Assembly: GCA_963965975.1 (NCBI GenBank)
Contig: OZ014419.1
Span: 4,057,677 to 4,121,676 of the forward strand
Reading direction: 5' to 3'
Length of the DNA: 64,000 nt
From: Xestospongia bergquistia
Lineage: Eukaryota > Porifera > Demospongiae > Haplosclerida > Petrosiidae
In this document: positions 1 to 12,307 of the stretch, piece by piece
Position numbering within the stretch: position 1 is the stretch's first letter
Layout: each line of letters starts with the position of its first letter
The notes under the pieces: generated by a model
What the model was told of the DNA's origin: nothing
The model's input: the letters and a program-made list of their open reading frames with translations, nothing else
Database searches by the model: none
Made by a program: the position numbers and the translations under genes

Positions 1-332
1 TTTGCAGAGACATTTTTAAATGCTATCTTCCATTTTTTAGGATCAGTTTCACAAGAGTTTATAAGCTCTTCTGTTCTTTCTTTTACAACCTCTTGTGTAG
101 CTTTGACATGTGAATTAAAGTCTTCCAGCCTTTCTTTAAGACTTGTCCATGGAGTTGTTGTTGGAAAGAGATTCTCTGTTATTTTTCAAGCTGTCAAAAA
201 TGTTAGGGAAATTTGTTCCAAATGTTTGAGTATCTTTTCCTGGTTTATTGTTGTCCTTCTTGTAGAAACAACTTTATTACCAATTCCATAACTTGTTCTA
301 CTCTCTCAAATTTTTGTCTTCAAGTCATTTTA
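1..332 (-). pseudogene. Degenerate coding fragment, helix-rich, unidentified
   Basis: Read on the minus strand, this stretch gives protein-like, charged, helix-rich sequence: FERVEQVMELVIKLF, then EKILKHLEQISLTFL, then TSLKERLEDFNSHVKATQE and TDPKKWKIAFKNVSA at the window edge. The parts do not share one open frame. The first ends in a stop and continues after a frameshift near position 260, and a TGA interrupts it near position 190. It runs off the left end of the window. I do not recognise the family. The amphipathic pattern suggests a helical bundle or coiled coil. It is most likely a decayed exon of a gene lying mostly to the left. An opposite-strand frame at 103-291 is treated as a shadow. 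Confidence 0.4.
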
Positions 333-1664
333 CCAGGTAACTTCATATTAGCAGCTAAAGTTAAGTTCTCTAATATAATACTCATATAACATAAGACTCA
401 TATAAAATTATTACATAACACAAACATACATATGACATGTTGGCAATGTAAAAGTCAAATAATAAAGATATATTTTTGTCATGTGATAGTCACTTGATGG
501 TCTCATGATACTAAAAAATTCTTCTGGATTAAAATAGACTGATATTTCATGTACAATCTCCTTACATACTCGACCACACCCACAACAACCAGGAGTAAGT
601 TGAATCTATAGTCATATACAAGTAAATGAAATATTTGTACATGTATGTATGTACATGTATAGGTAATGTTTACCTGAGCTTTATATTCCTATATCAGTAC
701 TATCATAACTAAAATAACTAGAATTTCTTAACAGTAAACTTGAAGTCATTGATGTATCCATCTAATGGAATAAAAGCCAAATACATGGAACATAGAATGA
801 CACTATATATGTACATGTTTGTCATTCTGTACATTATCTGTTTCTTGTGAAGTCACTGATGCATTCATCTAATGGAATAAAAGCCAAATACATGTAATAT
901 ATGTACATGTGTTGTTATTCAGTACCATATCTCTTTTTTGTAATCTTTTAGTATGTGATGGCTGTACACTTTCTTCATAAGTTGCAAATATGGTGTTGGT
1001 AAGTTATCTGATGTAGTGAGCTACAAGATGTCACATATAATATACAAAACAATAAAAGTAGTCAGATCCTTTATACTTTATATTAGTACTGTTCTTAGGT
1101 ATATCATATTATAATACTGTACTACAAGAGTACAGTATGATGCAGTACAGTAGAGTACAGTATGTATAGTACTCTTACAATAACTTTAATGTATATATAT
1201 ACCTTTATAGGGCTTCTATGGTACCACTTACTTTAAATGAGTATTTCCTTTTGTAAATAGAAGGCATGGAGACTGCACCAAATTATTTTCTGCTACCAAG
1301 TTTTGTCCTAGAGCCTTTGATGTTTTAAAGCATCAATGATTTAGAAATACTATGTTCACTTTGAGAGGATACTTTATGTTCATTACTACTTATAGACATT
1401 AGAAAATTTTGAAAATCAAACACTATATGTAATATAAGATAGTTGCTATTAATAAAAATGTTGTACATGTAACTGTACATGTTGTACATATGAATATATT
1501 GTAAATTGACATGAAAATGTATGTATCCAAGAAGTAAAGCAATATTTTAACTATCATTTACTACATCATGACTACATGTACATGTTTACATGTACACATG
1601 TCATTACAATATACAGTGTACATATACATTGTAACATTCACACTATAGACAATTGAATACATAC
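333..1664. other. Non-coding AT-rich stretch with ACATGT palindromes
   Basis: No coding frame or RNA gene is supported. The notable feature is repeated use of the self-complementary words TACATGTA and ACATGTACATGT (near 640-660, 810-820, 905, 1470-1490 and 1575-1600). Near 1110-1160 there is a run of overlapping AGTACAGTA-type words. Confidence 0.5.
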
Positions 1665-1748
1665 CAACAGAGGGTGTGGTCATAGGATCATCTTTTTTGC
1701 ACAACTCCGTATCTTCTTTTTCCTCAATTGTCTCTTCTTGAAATGTTG
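1665..1748 (-). CDS. Candidate internal exon, unidentified
   Basis: On the minus strand an 84-base open stretch lies between a plausible acceptor (ACTAG before 1748) and a donor (GTATGT just after 1665). It reads TFQEETIEEKEDTELCKKDD then PMTTPSV, acidic and protein-like. The start phase is 2 and the end phase is 1. No family is recognised, and linkage to neighbouring candidate exons is not established. The support is splice-site quality and amino-acid composition only. Confidence 0.3.
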
Positions 1749-2158
1749 CTAGTTAAGAGGGACACCGAAAAGTTTTAAAGATAATTGGTGTAGCTATTTA
1801 AAGAATATACTAATCATGTGGCTACTATATAATGATCACATGACTTACATGTGCTGGAATGAAGTCTTAAGAGGAACTGAGCAGTCCAATATGTAGGTCT
1901 ATGTATTGTGCTTTTTGATTTCCTATGATATAAGGCACTATGAGACATTCTGAATACTAAGTAAGAAAAGATCTTTGTAAATAAAATCCATGAACCGTTA
2001 GTTCAAAACATCCATCTATTCATTTGTCTATCTTCTGTTGTTAATCTGTCTGTATATTTATCAGTCTGTAGTCTATCTCTTTATTTAACTATCCATCCAT
2101 CTAATCACTTGTTTTAATAGGCGCATTATTTTCTATTTCATTCTCAGATTCATGAATA

Positions 2159-2597
2159 TTATATAGCATCTGCTTTCTCATCTTTCTCCTTTTTAGGATA
2201 AATGTTAACATAATACTTTAAATCAATACAAGAAACAGAGACAGCCTCTTTGTAACCACATACTGGAAACTAGAGAACACAATAAATTATACATATTTGT
2301 ACATGTATACATGTTATATTACAACATGTACAGTATATATGACATGTACATGTAAATGTACTAGCTAATATCATATTTTATGCAAGTTATGAAATTACTA
2401 CAAGTAAGTTGTCTTTCATCATTACTATTACTGTGTATTGTTTAAAAAGTTGACATTTTTATGATACAATAGGTATGATCAAAACAAAAATAGAAACATT
2501 TTTCATCTAATAATTATTAATTTAATGAAGGGTCATACTTGTGGGACACCATCAATCTGTTTCTTCTCTTCTAAAGACACTTGTTCCAAGTACAAAC
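2159..2597 (-). CDS. Candidate two-exon 3' end of an unidentified gene
   Basis: Two minus-strand stretches join in phase. The first, 2597-2539, has acceptor AACAAG and donor GTATGA and reads LYLEQVSLEEKKQIDGVPQ. The second, 2269-2159, has acceptor CTCTAG and reads FPVCGYKEAVSVSCID, then LKYYVNIYPKKEKDEKADAI, then TAA. Both are open across their length and the donor/acceptor phases agree, so they may be the last two exons of a gene. The composition is lysine/glutamate rich. I do not recognise the product, and upstream exons were not found. Confidence 0.33.
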
Positions 2598-5500
2598 CTT
2601 GTTGAACAAATAAGACAATTTCCCAGATATAAAACATGATCTAGACAGAAAATAAACTGACTACTAAAAAGATTATAATATAAAGAGTGATATCAGTATA
2701 TTATACAAATTATGTAAATTAACCAGCACATGTACATGTATATGAATTAAAGTCAACAGTCTAACACAGGCCATTAATACGTGTAGATTTCATTTTGTAA
2801 CAGAAGAAATGCAATACAAACATCTACAAATTCCTACTTCTCATCTCTCTCCCTTTTCTTATACTCTCCTCCCATATCACATCATTATTAGTATTATTAC
2901 ATGTCATAATAAGTGTAATTAACTTTACAATAATAGGAAAGACAGTAATTAAAATAACAACAACAATGATACTGTTTTTTACCAAATCATAATCCAACTG
3001 TTGCTTAATAAAAACTGAACTCTGACTTCTCAGGACAGAATTACTTACAATGAATTGAATAACAAGTATCTCTGAATTCTAAGCTATTCACAATATATTA
3101 ACATCTGTAATGAAATGATCAGTGGAATACACTAATGACTGAGTCTGGTTAATTACTCAATACTAATTTTAATAATGATATATATGTACAATTACTTGTC
3201 ATATGATATGGTTTAAAGTCAATGAAAAGTGAAAAGTATCAGCAATTGTTTTAATATTTTTTTAAATGTATTTACCATACTGATTGGTAATATACACTGA
3301 TATTTTTTAAAGCTAGCAATTTTACTTTGTGTTGGATGGTTTGCCTGTTCAGTTTAACTCTTAGTTAGGTCCTAGAAATATCTTGAATAAAGTAGAAATA
3401 ATGATGGTTACAAACAAAGTAGTTTTCATACTCTTGTCTCTTGCTTGTCGTTAAGTTATGATTGCCACACCCTTTAAATATTAATTAGGTATAATATTTC
3501 CTGATTGCATCGAATACTTCCTAAAGACTAATTCCTTTTATTAATAGTTATTGGAGGTGTGTCTACTAAATTATGTTTGTCAAGAAATTGCCATTCCACT
3601 TACTTATTGATATATTTGATTATTAAAGAGTTAACTCTATAAAAGAATAATGAAAAAAAATTTCATTGTTTGTTTTGTCCATTTCTCTGACTATCCATCT
3701 CCTTTTGATTATCTGTCCTTTTCTTTTACAATACATCCATTTACATGTATCTATTTTGTTAGGTTCTATTGTCATGTAATGCAGTGATGTTCTATATCTG
3801 GTTCACTTAATATGATAGATATCAACTGAGACAATATTGATAATATTCTACTTCAATATTTACTACAAACAAATTAATTAAATTTATAACATTAAAATAA
3901 TTGTCATAATTATATGTACCACTGTGACTCTAGTCTCATCTGCTGACTACCACATCCTATGACTAAAGGTAATCTGGAGTTTTCCTCCAATTTGGTACAA
4001 GCAGTCTGAACACCTTAATTCATTGTATGGCATTTGACACTACAGTTACTGCTACAAATTCTATTAAAGTAGACTTCAATCCAAGACAGAGAATCAACCG
4101 ATTACGTGAACAATCAATCAAGAAATCTCAAAATCACAAATATATGTCTTAAAAAATGGTTGTTGCAAATGATCATAGAGTAACATACTTATATGCCTAT
4201 CCCAATACTTTCAGTGTGCTATTAGCCCAAACTAGAAAAATACTAACATTTTAATTATTTCTATAGAGCCCTATATTTAGGCTTTGACATAATACTCCTA
4301 ATTTATCAGTCCAACTAATTGTCAGCACCTTGTTATATATTCCATTTAGATGATCAACTTTATTACTAAAATTAGCAGTCATGTTGCCAATACATTGAAA
4401 TAAATAAAGCAATGGCATCATTGGTGAGTATGAAGGTTGTAGAAATACAATTGGAGACTTACAAGAAAGTTGTACTGTTGAGTACACTCACAGGAAAGGA
4501 TGAAATTCGTCTAATGTGTGCAACATACATTTTTAATATATAATGTATTCTCTGTAGCACACTCTATTGTTTGAGTCTATCCATTTACTGGCTTATCTAT
4601 TACATTATGTATGCTTATCTATCTTTATTAAATGTACCAACTGTAAGTTAAAAATTATCATTACAGCTTTGGCAAAGAAATTGAGTAATCTTTTAAATGG
4701 TTTTTAGAATCAAACCAAACTTAATATAGACAAATATTTTATCTATTATTATTATAACTAACTTGGTCAGTAGAATTTTTTTAGCACTCACTATTTTAGT
4801 GATTATTATAATTCTTCAAATATGTAGGCACAATAGTAGGTTTATTAATAATATATTTAATAGTTAACATGTTGACTAGTCTGTGAAACTAGCAGTACAA
4901 GAACTGAAATCTAATTAGCAGCTATGTTAATATATTTGTAATATATTTTTGTTTAATAAAAAACTTGATTTTTTATTCACTAAAAGACTTTAAGTACAGA
5001 TTCCATATGTATGCAGATTGTTATTATTTACAAGTTGTCCAAAGATTTGGTATATACGTGTCTGACAAAACACTTAATATTTGTTGATCTAGAATATTGT
5101 ATTTGAGGTGATATATCTGAACAGATCTTGTGGAGACTTCTTAAGAGTTTTCCCATATTTAAAGTACAAAGTATGAAACCATCCAGCTATTGAAGTGTAT
5201 ATAAGGTAAACAGCCTCTTTTGTGAAAGAAAAATTTGGCCAGTTTGATGAAATAATTATTATTACCAATCAATCTGTTGTTAATGATGTATGAAAGATAG
5301 TTATTAATCATTTATGTAACTCTCTATCTATCTAACAGTGATGGGAATAAATAGTTTAAATAAGCCTTTCTTTAAGAAAAAGTGAAAAATAGTCTACAAA
5401 ATCAGTTATAGATAAATACAGCTGCAATATATTAAGAGACTTAGTAATTCATTAAACAAGCTTATTCATATGATGTAGCAATACTATAGGAATAGAAAAA

Positions 5501-5699
5501 ACAATACATATAATGTTAACTACTTTTCCAAAAAAATCTTCTAGATAATCATTCAAAAAGAATAAAATTGTCAAAAGTAGCAAGTTCAAACTTTAAAAAA
5601 AATTCTAGCTATAATAATTTAAATACAAAGTAAAATGTGTTAGCAAAAAAAATTAAAGGGATTCTTTTAAGGTTAAAATTGTCTCTGCGGAAAACACTA
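2598..5699. other. Non-coding AT-rich stretch
   Basis: No convincing exon, RNA gene or element end is seen. A 78-codon minus-strand frame at 4251-4487 has no recognisable motif and no clear splice context, so it is not called. Confidence 0.45.
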
Positions 5700-6025
5700 T
5701 TTTACTTCATATTTTGACTGGACCTCTGGTTTAGCTAAAAACTTCCGAATCTTTAAAGCAGTAGAGAGGCGTTTCACAACTGGGCCTTCTACTGCATCAA
5801 GAACAACATTCCAAGTTCTGTTTGATGAAAATGTATCCATCCAACTTCGTAATACTGTAATAAGTTTTGCTGTGTTATCATCATGACTTCGATTCAAGCC
5901 ACCTAGGACACGATCTTCTACTTCTAAAGCAATGCCTATCTTGTCCCACTCATACTCAATATCTGTTAAAAGACTCACAAGATCTACAAGCTTTGGTTTC
6001 TTCTTTAGGATGCAAGTGAGATCAA
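5700..6025 (-). pseudogene. Death-domain terminal exon of the disrupted gene
   Basis: This is the terminal exon, beginning after the acceptor AATACAG and ending in a stop at the low-coordinate end. It encodes about 108 residues. The middle reads LVSLLTDIEYEWDKIGIALE, with the W-x-x-IG pattern of death domains, then a helix-rich stretch ending TWNVVLDAVEGPVVKRL, also typical of the fold. Death domains form homotypic complexes in signalling. Its own frame is intact. The exon start phase matches the donor at 6366/6365, completing a valine codon across the junction. A paralogous exon with the same intron phase lies at 33766-34034. Confidence 0.75.
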
Positions 6026-6365
6026 CTGTATTAAAAATAAAAGATTTAATAACAAATATAACGTTTACTACATAGAGTCTCAGAGATGACATTGGCTTTT
6101 TTAAGTAATTTATTAATATCTCCTTAAAATATTACATATCTACAATTTACTTTATTTAATAATAGTAATATGCCAGGTGTTATATTTGCTAAGAATTCTT
6201 TCTACAATATACTAATACAATGTTTCTAGCATCTCAATAAAACTAAATATATATAATAAAGCAGTTTTACGTTACTTAGGTATACATGTATGTCACCCTT
6301 GCAATGGTAACATTCCTTTTGCCAAATATTTGTTTCCAAAAATTAAAATGCCGGTAAAGACTGAC

Positions 6366-8468
6366 CTTGTACTTTTACTTCTTCTACTGACAGGTCTACT
6401 GCAATCCATGGTAATTGTTGTGATCGATCAATACATGCTGTTATTCGAGGGTCTCTGCAACAAGTAAGTATTTTCTTGCCTTCGTCAGGGCGACAAAGAT
6501 GTTTAGCAGGAGCACATATTGAGCAATAAAAACGCTCGAGGTAATGAAAGAATTGGCTTATACTGAAACTTTTTAACCATATCTCCAATGGCTCTAAGAA
6601 GAGCATTTCCAATAGCGGAGCAATTTTCAGAAGGGCCACTGTAGTAAACATCTATAGAGTAAATACCATCAACAAGCAAAACTGCTCCTCCTAAATCAAG
6701 ACACAATAACTGGAGAGCATTACGATATTGTAGCAGTTCCTCTGCAGGCTCAAATGATATTGGTGGTTGATAAAGACTAAATGTTGGTGACTTAGGTCGC
6801 TTAATAAGATTAACAACGAGAGCAGAAAAGATTCCTTGAGGTACAGGCTTCACATCCCAAGTTAAAACAAAAGCATCTGTGACTTTTGTGAAAGAGCTTC
6901 TTATATCCTCCAACTTAGAAGTAGTAGGTAAAACACAGGGTAAAAAGAACTTTCCTTTCTCTGGTAAAGGAGCTACGATGAAGATATCATCCATTAATTT
7001 CAAGAAATGATCTGCTGTAAAATCTGGTGAAAATCCATCAGGAAAATCAAGCATGTCACGAGTAAAAACACCTTCGGTTTTGAGTTGTACATGAGCATTT
7101 GGTGGAATTCGAAGAACAACATTTAATTCATCTAAATAAGTGGTGGCATCAGTAAAGGAGATGCTAATAATTTCTGACAGCTTATTAAAAAGTGGTTGGG
7201 GATGGAGGAAAACCACATCAGGTAATACAGCAGGAAAATACAAGAAAATGGTCATATCATGATAGTACATCAGTGCAGCTTCTACCTCATTTCCACTCAT
7301 CCTAATTGCCATCCCTATTTTCAAGCATTCTCTCTTACTGACGACCATTGACTTTGTATTCTCCTGTAGATCATATAATTCAAGCTAAAACAGGTACCAT
7401 CGTATTGGAATTTCTGCCTCAATGTAAGATTGGCACACAATTGTATGAATTTTCTCTGCAATCTTCTTTTCAGACTCACCTCTGGCTGTTGTATTGAGAG
7501 GAAATATTATCTGATTTTCCTTTTCGCAATAATTCATACACATATCTCTAAACTGCTTTAAAGTAGACCACAAACGAACATTCTTTTCCACCAAAGACTC
7601 GCCCATACATTCTAGTATTTTATCATAAAATGTGCCAAGAATAAGAATGGAAGGCTCAAGATGTGAAAATTTGACATGAATTTCGTGCAAATCAGGCTAA
7701 TTTATGGATGCTATTGAATGAAAGGACGACTCAAGGAGTTGTAAATTGGTAATTTGTCGCTCCGATGGTATACTAAATCGTTGACCTTTGAAGCTAAAGT
7801 AAAATTTAGGCTGGTCATCAAGCCTCTCATTTAGCTTTTGTGTAAGTATGCTGACTTGATTGTACCGTAACAATGCTGGAGCTATGTCCAGAAATGCTGC
7901 CTGTCCACCAGAGTCAATACAGTGTATCCAGTGGGTGTTATAAAGCTCATGTGACTCTTCTACAGTAGGTAAGACCTTTACTATCTCATTAGCGACTGCT
8001 GAAACAGGTGGAGGAACTGACTTATAAGTAGGAATTGAGGTGACTTTATCAGGTTGTGTTTTATCTATTGATGAAGAAGAATCTTGTGATCCATCATCAT
8101 CAGATGATGACTCACTCTCATCAATTAGACCTGGAAGTGAATTAGATTCAGGTGTAATAGATTGCAACATTCTCTTTACTGTTCTAGCAAGCATGTTTTT
8201 GAAAGATGACCGATCTACCTTGCCCCAAATTTGGGTGGCGGATGAAGTTCCTGAATCAGATCCAGTGATGAAACTAGTGGTGTCTACCTTTCTTATCTCA
8301 GGAGCAGTTGTACAGGAGTACTGTGATGACTTTGTGGAGGTGGCTGATTTAACAAGAGCTTCACAACAGATGACTTTCCTGTTCCTCGAGCTCCTGACAT
8401 TGCCATCTTTGAGTATTTTGCTGTAATTTTTCCTTCATCGAGAGCTTTGTCTAGCAACTTAGAATAAT
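6366..8468 (-). pseudogene. Roc-like GTPase and COR-like region, large exon with four disruptions
   Basis: The 2.1-kb exon begins with YSKLLDKALDEGKITAKYSK and then the P-loop GARGTGKSS (about 8396-8370). After a frameshift near 8300-8319 the frame continues through TAPEIRKVDTTSFITGSDSG, an acidic serine-rich linker, and the switch-like IDSGGQAAFLDIAPALLRYN (about 7920-7860). The COR-like remainder includes FVLTWDVKPVPQGIFSALVV and VYYSGPSENC, then a cysteine/histidine patch with LTCCRDPRITACIDRSQQLP. In-frame TAG codons occur at 7697-7699 and 7385-7387, with good homologous sequence on both sides. A second frameshift near 6525-6545 precedes the Cys-rich part. Donor GTCAGT follows 6366. The GTPase presumably acts as a nucleotide switch controlling the death domain. 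The density of lesions argues for a pseudogene, but sequencing error remains possible. Confidence 0.75.
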
Positions 8469-9278
8469 CTTTAGAAAAAGGATAAAGATTTCATGATTAA
8501 GATTTTTTTTTTTCTTTTTTTATTAAACAAAACAGGTTAAAGTTGAATTATATAAGAAACATTTCACTGATATACTGTACTTTAGACAGAACTAGCTAGA
8601 CTGAGTACAACCATTAAACTGATGGTTATTACATGGAAGGATGATAATGTTATTTCTGTACATAACAAAGGCATTTCTTTTGTATAACTGACTATAAAAT
8701 TAATAAACAAATTATAATAATGGCTATTGAATTAAAATCAGACTATAATTCATTGTCCATACAAATACTATAGTTCCAAGTCTTTGTAATATCAGATAAT
8801 ATATAGTTATATTGTTATTATTAAGTCTGTCTAATATTCTTGAGGAGCAATTTCAAATTAACAAGTAATAACATACATACTCAAATCCTAGTAACATTGT
8901 GATTAGCTACAATTGTAATTCCAAATGAACATATTATAATATGACCAAAGGATTATGATGAACAAGATGACATAATGTACAACTGCGCTTTCTAATACTA
9001 TGTAGTTAATAAAACGCATTCTAATAAAGGACAATTATCATGACTACCTTGCACATAACCTACAAGATTGATTTGTTTGTTATTAAGCTTCAGAGATCAA
9101 TCACCTTGTTATATCAATACTATACATACATTACTATAATATATACGTCATAACGTAACATCATAATGTGACAACATTTAAAAAAATAAAGAAGTTGGTA
9201 TTACAAATATGTTCAAACGTAGTTATGATCTATTAAATTAGCTGGATTGAGGATGCACTAGTTTAATAAGATACTCAC

Positions 9279-9495
9279 TTAAGTACATGCCTAATGTGAT
9301 GAACTCATTATCTTTTTTGGCTTCTTTAATCAAATTTAGTATAGTAGGTCTGTTCTTGTCATTAGGTTGAACTTTGTCTGCAGGTGTTTCACCTTCATTG
9401 TTCTTAATGGTAGCATCAGCTCCATTTGATAAGAGTAACATTATGCATTTCATTTTACCTTGAGAGCATGCATCATGTAATGGAGAGTTTCCACT
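9279..9495 (-). pseudogene. Ankyrin-repeat exon plus linker
   Basis: Acceptor TTTTACAG lies before 9495 and donor GTGAGT after 9279; the exon is 217 bases. It reads SGNSPLHDACSQGKMKCIML then LLSNGADATIKNNEGETPAD, a canonical ankyrin repeat (TPLHxA, LLxxGAD, N-x-x-G-x-T-P). A charged linker ending in FITLGMYL follows and leads into the GTPase exon. The frame is intact. Ankyrin repeats mediate protein binding and probably sense a partner upstream of the GTPase. Confidence 0.75.
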
Positions 9496-10395
9496 CTGTA
9501 AAATGAAATAACAAAATGTAGTAACGTTAATGTATGAAAAGGAAATATACAAAATTCATTGATAAACTACAAAAAAGATAATAATGTTTACTAAGGACAC
9601 TTTGCTATTTAATTAAATAAGGAATACATACATATGATATGTCCATTTAAGTTGTACTATTACAATACAAACACAAACTATTTACAAATTATAAGAAATC
9701 AGGCAGACAGTAGTATTGCCTATGTAGGAATGTGAGAATTGAATACTGAGCTGCAGCTGAAGTTATTATATGTGAATTAAAACTCAAATGTGTTTAAACT
9801 TTAAAAAGACTCGTAGAAATTCCGTAACTTAATTAAAAGAATGCAATAACCAATTACTAATGTCAAGTAGACTTTTTTGTAACGAGAAGCTTCTTCAAGA
9901 CAGAAAATAGCCAACTAGTTAGTTTGGGTGTCATTGGAGTTGTACAACATTGTTTAGTACGTCTCTTCAAACAGTATAACTCTAACTCTCTTGCAGACTT
10001 ACCTCCAGGTGCTTTTTAAGTGAAGCCTCTCAAACATCTAAAAGAGACTAGGTATCAAATAACTTCCTGTGGGTCATAATCAACTTGGTAAAATTATAGG
10101 TTGTATAATGGCAAATTCTGGAACCATTGACCATTTCACCAATCACTCAATATAAAATATGCATGGCCACAAACAAGCATGCAAACTGTTCTTAAAGAGA
10201 CTTTAGATAATAGATGAGGTGTTTGAATCTCCATAACTACATACATCTCTAAAAACAGAGACCTACACAATAATCAACATTGTCTTAACAATGTTAATGG
10301 GGTGGTACATATAAAAACTTATAGGTTGTCACTTTCTATAACAACATTAAGTCATTTATAGTTATCACGACTTATTTAATGATAGAGATGCTTAC

Positions 10396-10494
10396 TTCAT
10401 TAATAGCATCGAGTATTGCTCCAGCTTTTATTAGTAAATCTGTTGCCGCACTGCTGCCTAAGTAGGCAGCATTATGAAGTGGAGTATTTTTGTC
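10396..10494 (-). pseudogene. Ankyrin-repeat exon (33 codons)
   Basis: This is exactly 99 bases between acceptor TAG and donor GTAAGC. It reads DKNTPLHNAAYLGSSAATDL then LIKAGAILDAINE, one full ankyrin repeat, phase 0 at both ends. One exon per repeat is a common layout for expanding ankyrin arrays. Confidence 0.75.
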
Positions 10495-12226
10495 CTACAT
10501 TAAGATGTCAGTATTTATGATCAATTCACTTTATAATCTATAGCTACATCAAATACTAGACTGTAAAGGATAGGAAACATTACTTTCATTATATAGAGTG
10601 GAAGATATTTATATGATGGCAGCAATAATAGCTATTTCATAATGACTAGTTATGATACAATGAAAAATGTTCACCCTATAATAATATCACATGGCCTTCA
10701 CATATAGCATAGACAGATTTACAAGTTAAATTACAATGAACAATCATAGTATGTCTGTCATGCTAGCATGCTGCATACTCTGCTATTTTAGTATACCAGT
10801 ATAACTAGTATGTTTCAAGATTATACAACAGTAGTAGTCCTCATGTAAGTATGACGTAACAGCTAAACATGATATTAATGTAATGACATTGAAAATAAAA
10901 TATTCATAACATCTGATATTGAAATAAAACATACAGTTCTGGATCATCTATGTGTGCAAAGTAGCCTAAAGTATCTTATATAAACCTAGGAAGTTGTAGA
11001 ATTTGCTTTTCAAACATATCATTAATCGTTAATGATCCTTAAATTATAAGGATTAAACATAATTTTAGCTGCATACATTGTAAATTACAATAGTTAAACA
11101 AAACATGGCCAAACAGAATTGTCCTGTAAGTGATAGTAATACATGAAGTGATTAAAGGAGCTCTATGAATCTACAGAGAAGTATGAAATGTGAAAGCTAT
11201 CTTAATGTTAATGACTGTTGCATGTAATGGAAAAGAATGGGGCAAAACTATTAGTGGCTTTGAGATAATTGACAGATAGAAAGAGAAAAGTTAATATGAC
11301 AATTATGTATTTGTAGGATATTTCATAAGCAATATGCATAACAAATACTTGTACCATATGGTATGAGTTGTACAGTAACACAAACCAGCTATAAGAACTG
11401 TTGATTTGGTGGTATGTAATTCAAAGAAATATTAGGAAAACCGCTAAAACTCAAAAGGTATTACAACTTTCAAACTCATATATATTGTTTGCATACAGTA
11501 TATTAACTTAACATTTAATTATTATGGATGTAGCCACAGAGCTTTGTAAACCCAGTCATTCATTTCACTCAGGGCTTTAGTAGGTGCCATTACTGTCATA
11601 AGACTTTGTTAAAAATAAAGCTATTTAAAGTCATAAAAGGAATATCTTTTGCTTATAGTCTGTTGAATTAGCTTACTGATTTTTATGTTTTTGAAAACAA
11701 AGGATGTCATATGCAGGTTTCCAAGTTTTTAGAGACCTACTTCACATTCTTAGGAGTATATGTGGACAGTTAAACACCTCATTAACTGTATGCTCCAGTT
11801 TCAAAGTGAATTATGTGTATCATAATATTGTAAGTAGTAATAACATGCTGTTGTTACAACAAATGCCTTACATCAATGAACTGACTATAAATTTGGATGT
11901 AATTAACAGGTTTGTGATCACTAATGACCTACTTACTAATTAATATATTTTGTGACAATAATATTGTTACAACTACTTGATATAACATCCGATTAATTTT
12001 ACACATTAAAGTTGTTGATGTGCAAATATACAAGTTAGAATAACCTCCTTACATAAGTGCTATAAAACAATAAAAGGAGTAGCCCTTCCATATAAACCTG
12101 TAATATGTCATAGCTGTTATACATCATATTATACTTAATGTTTACAGTCATCATATAACATCATAATAATGAATCTCAAACACAAAAACTTTCAAGTAAT
12201 ATAAAGATATTTTGTTAAATACTTAC
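10495..12226. other. Intron, no further gene seen
   Basis: This is intronic sequence between two ankyrin exons. No additional exon, element or RNA gene is supported. Around 10830-10900 it shares a short alignable stretch with 39230-39290, upstream of the paralogous ankyrin exon. Confidence 0.5.
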
Positions 12227-12307
12227 CTTACTAAGTGCATGGACATATTTTATTAAAGTTTCTACTACATCAGCATTAGATGCAAGGTGTAATGGTGTGT
12301 ATCCAAA
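12227..12307 (-). pseudogene. Short ankyrin-repeat exon (27 codons)
   Basis: Acceptor ATTTTCAG lies before 12307 and donor GTAAGT after 12227. It reads FGYTPLHLASNADVVETLIK then YVHALSK, an ankyrin repeat a few residues short of the usual 33. Its closest match in the window is the exon at 39434-39523 (SGLTALHCASNDEIAEKLIK). Flanking intron sequence is also alignable, so the two descend from one duplicated locus. Confidence 0.7.

Noticed and set aside
103..291. 62-codon plus-strand frame at the left edge
   Set aside because: The opposite strand gives more protein-like helical sequence through the same bases.
4251..4487. 78-codon minus-strand frame as an exon
   Set aside because: Protein-like in places, but no credible acceptor/donor pair and no family resemblance.
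6366..8468. TAG reassigned as a sense codon
   Set aside because: Both in-frame stops are TAG, but frameshifts occur in the same exon, and the paralogue and retroelements are broken by TGA and TAA as well, so ordinary decay explains them.
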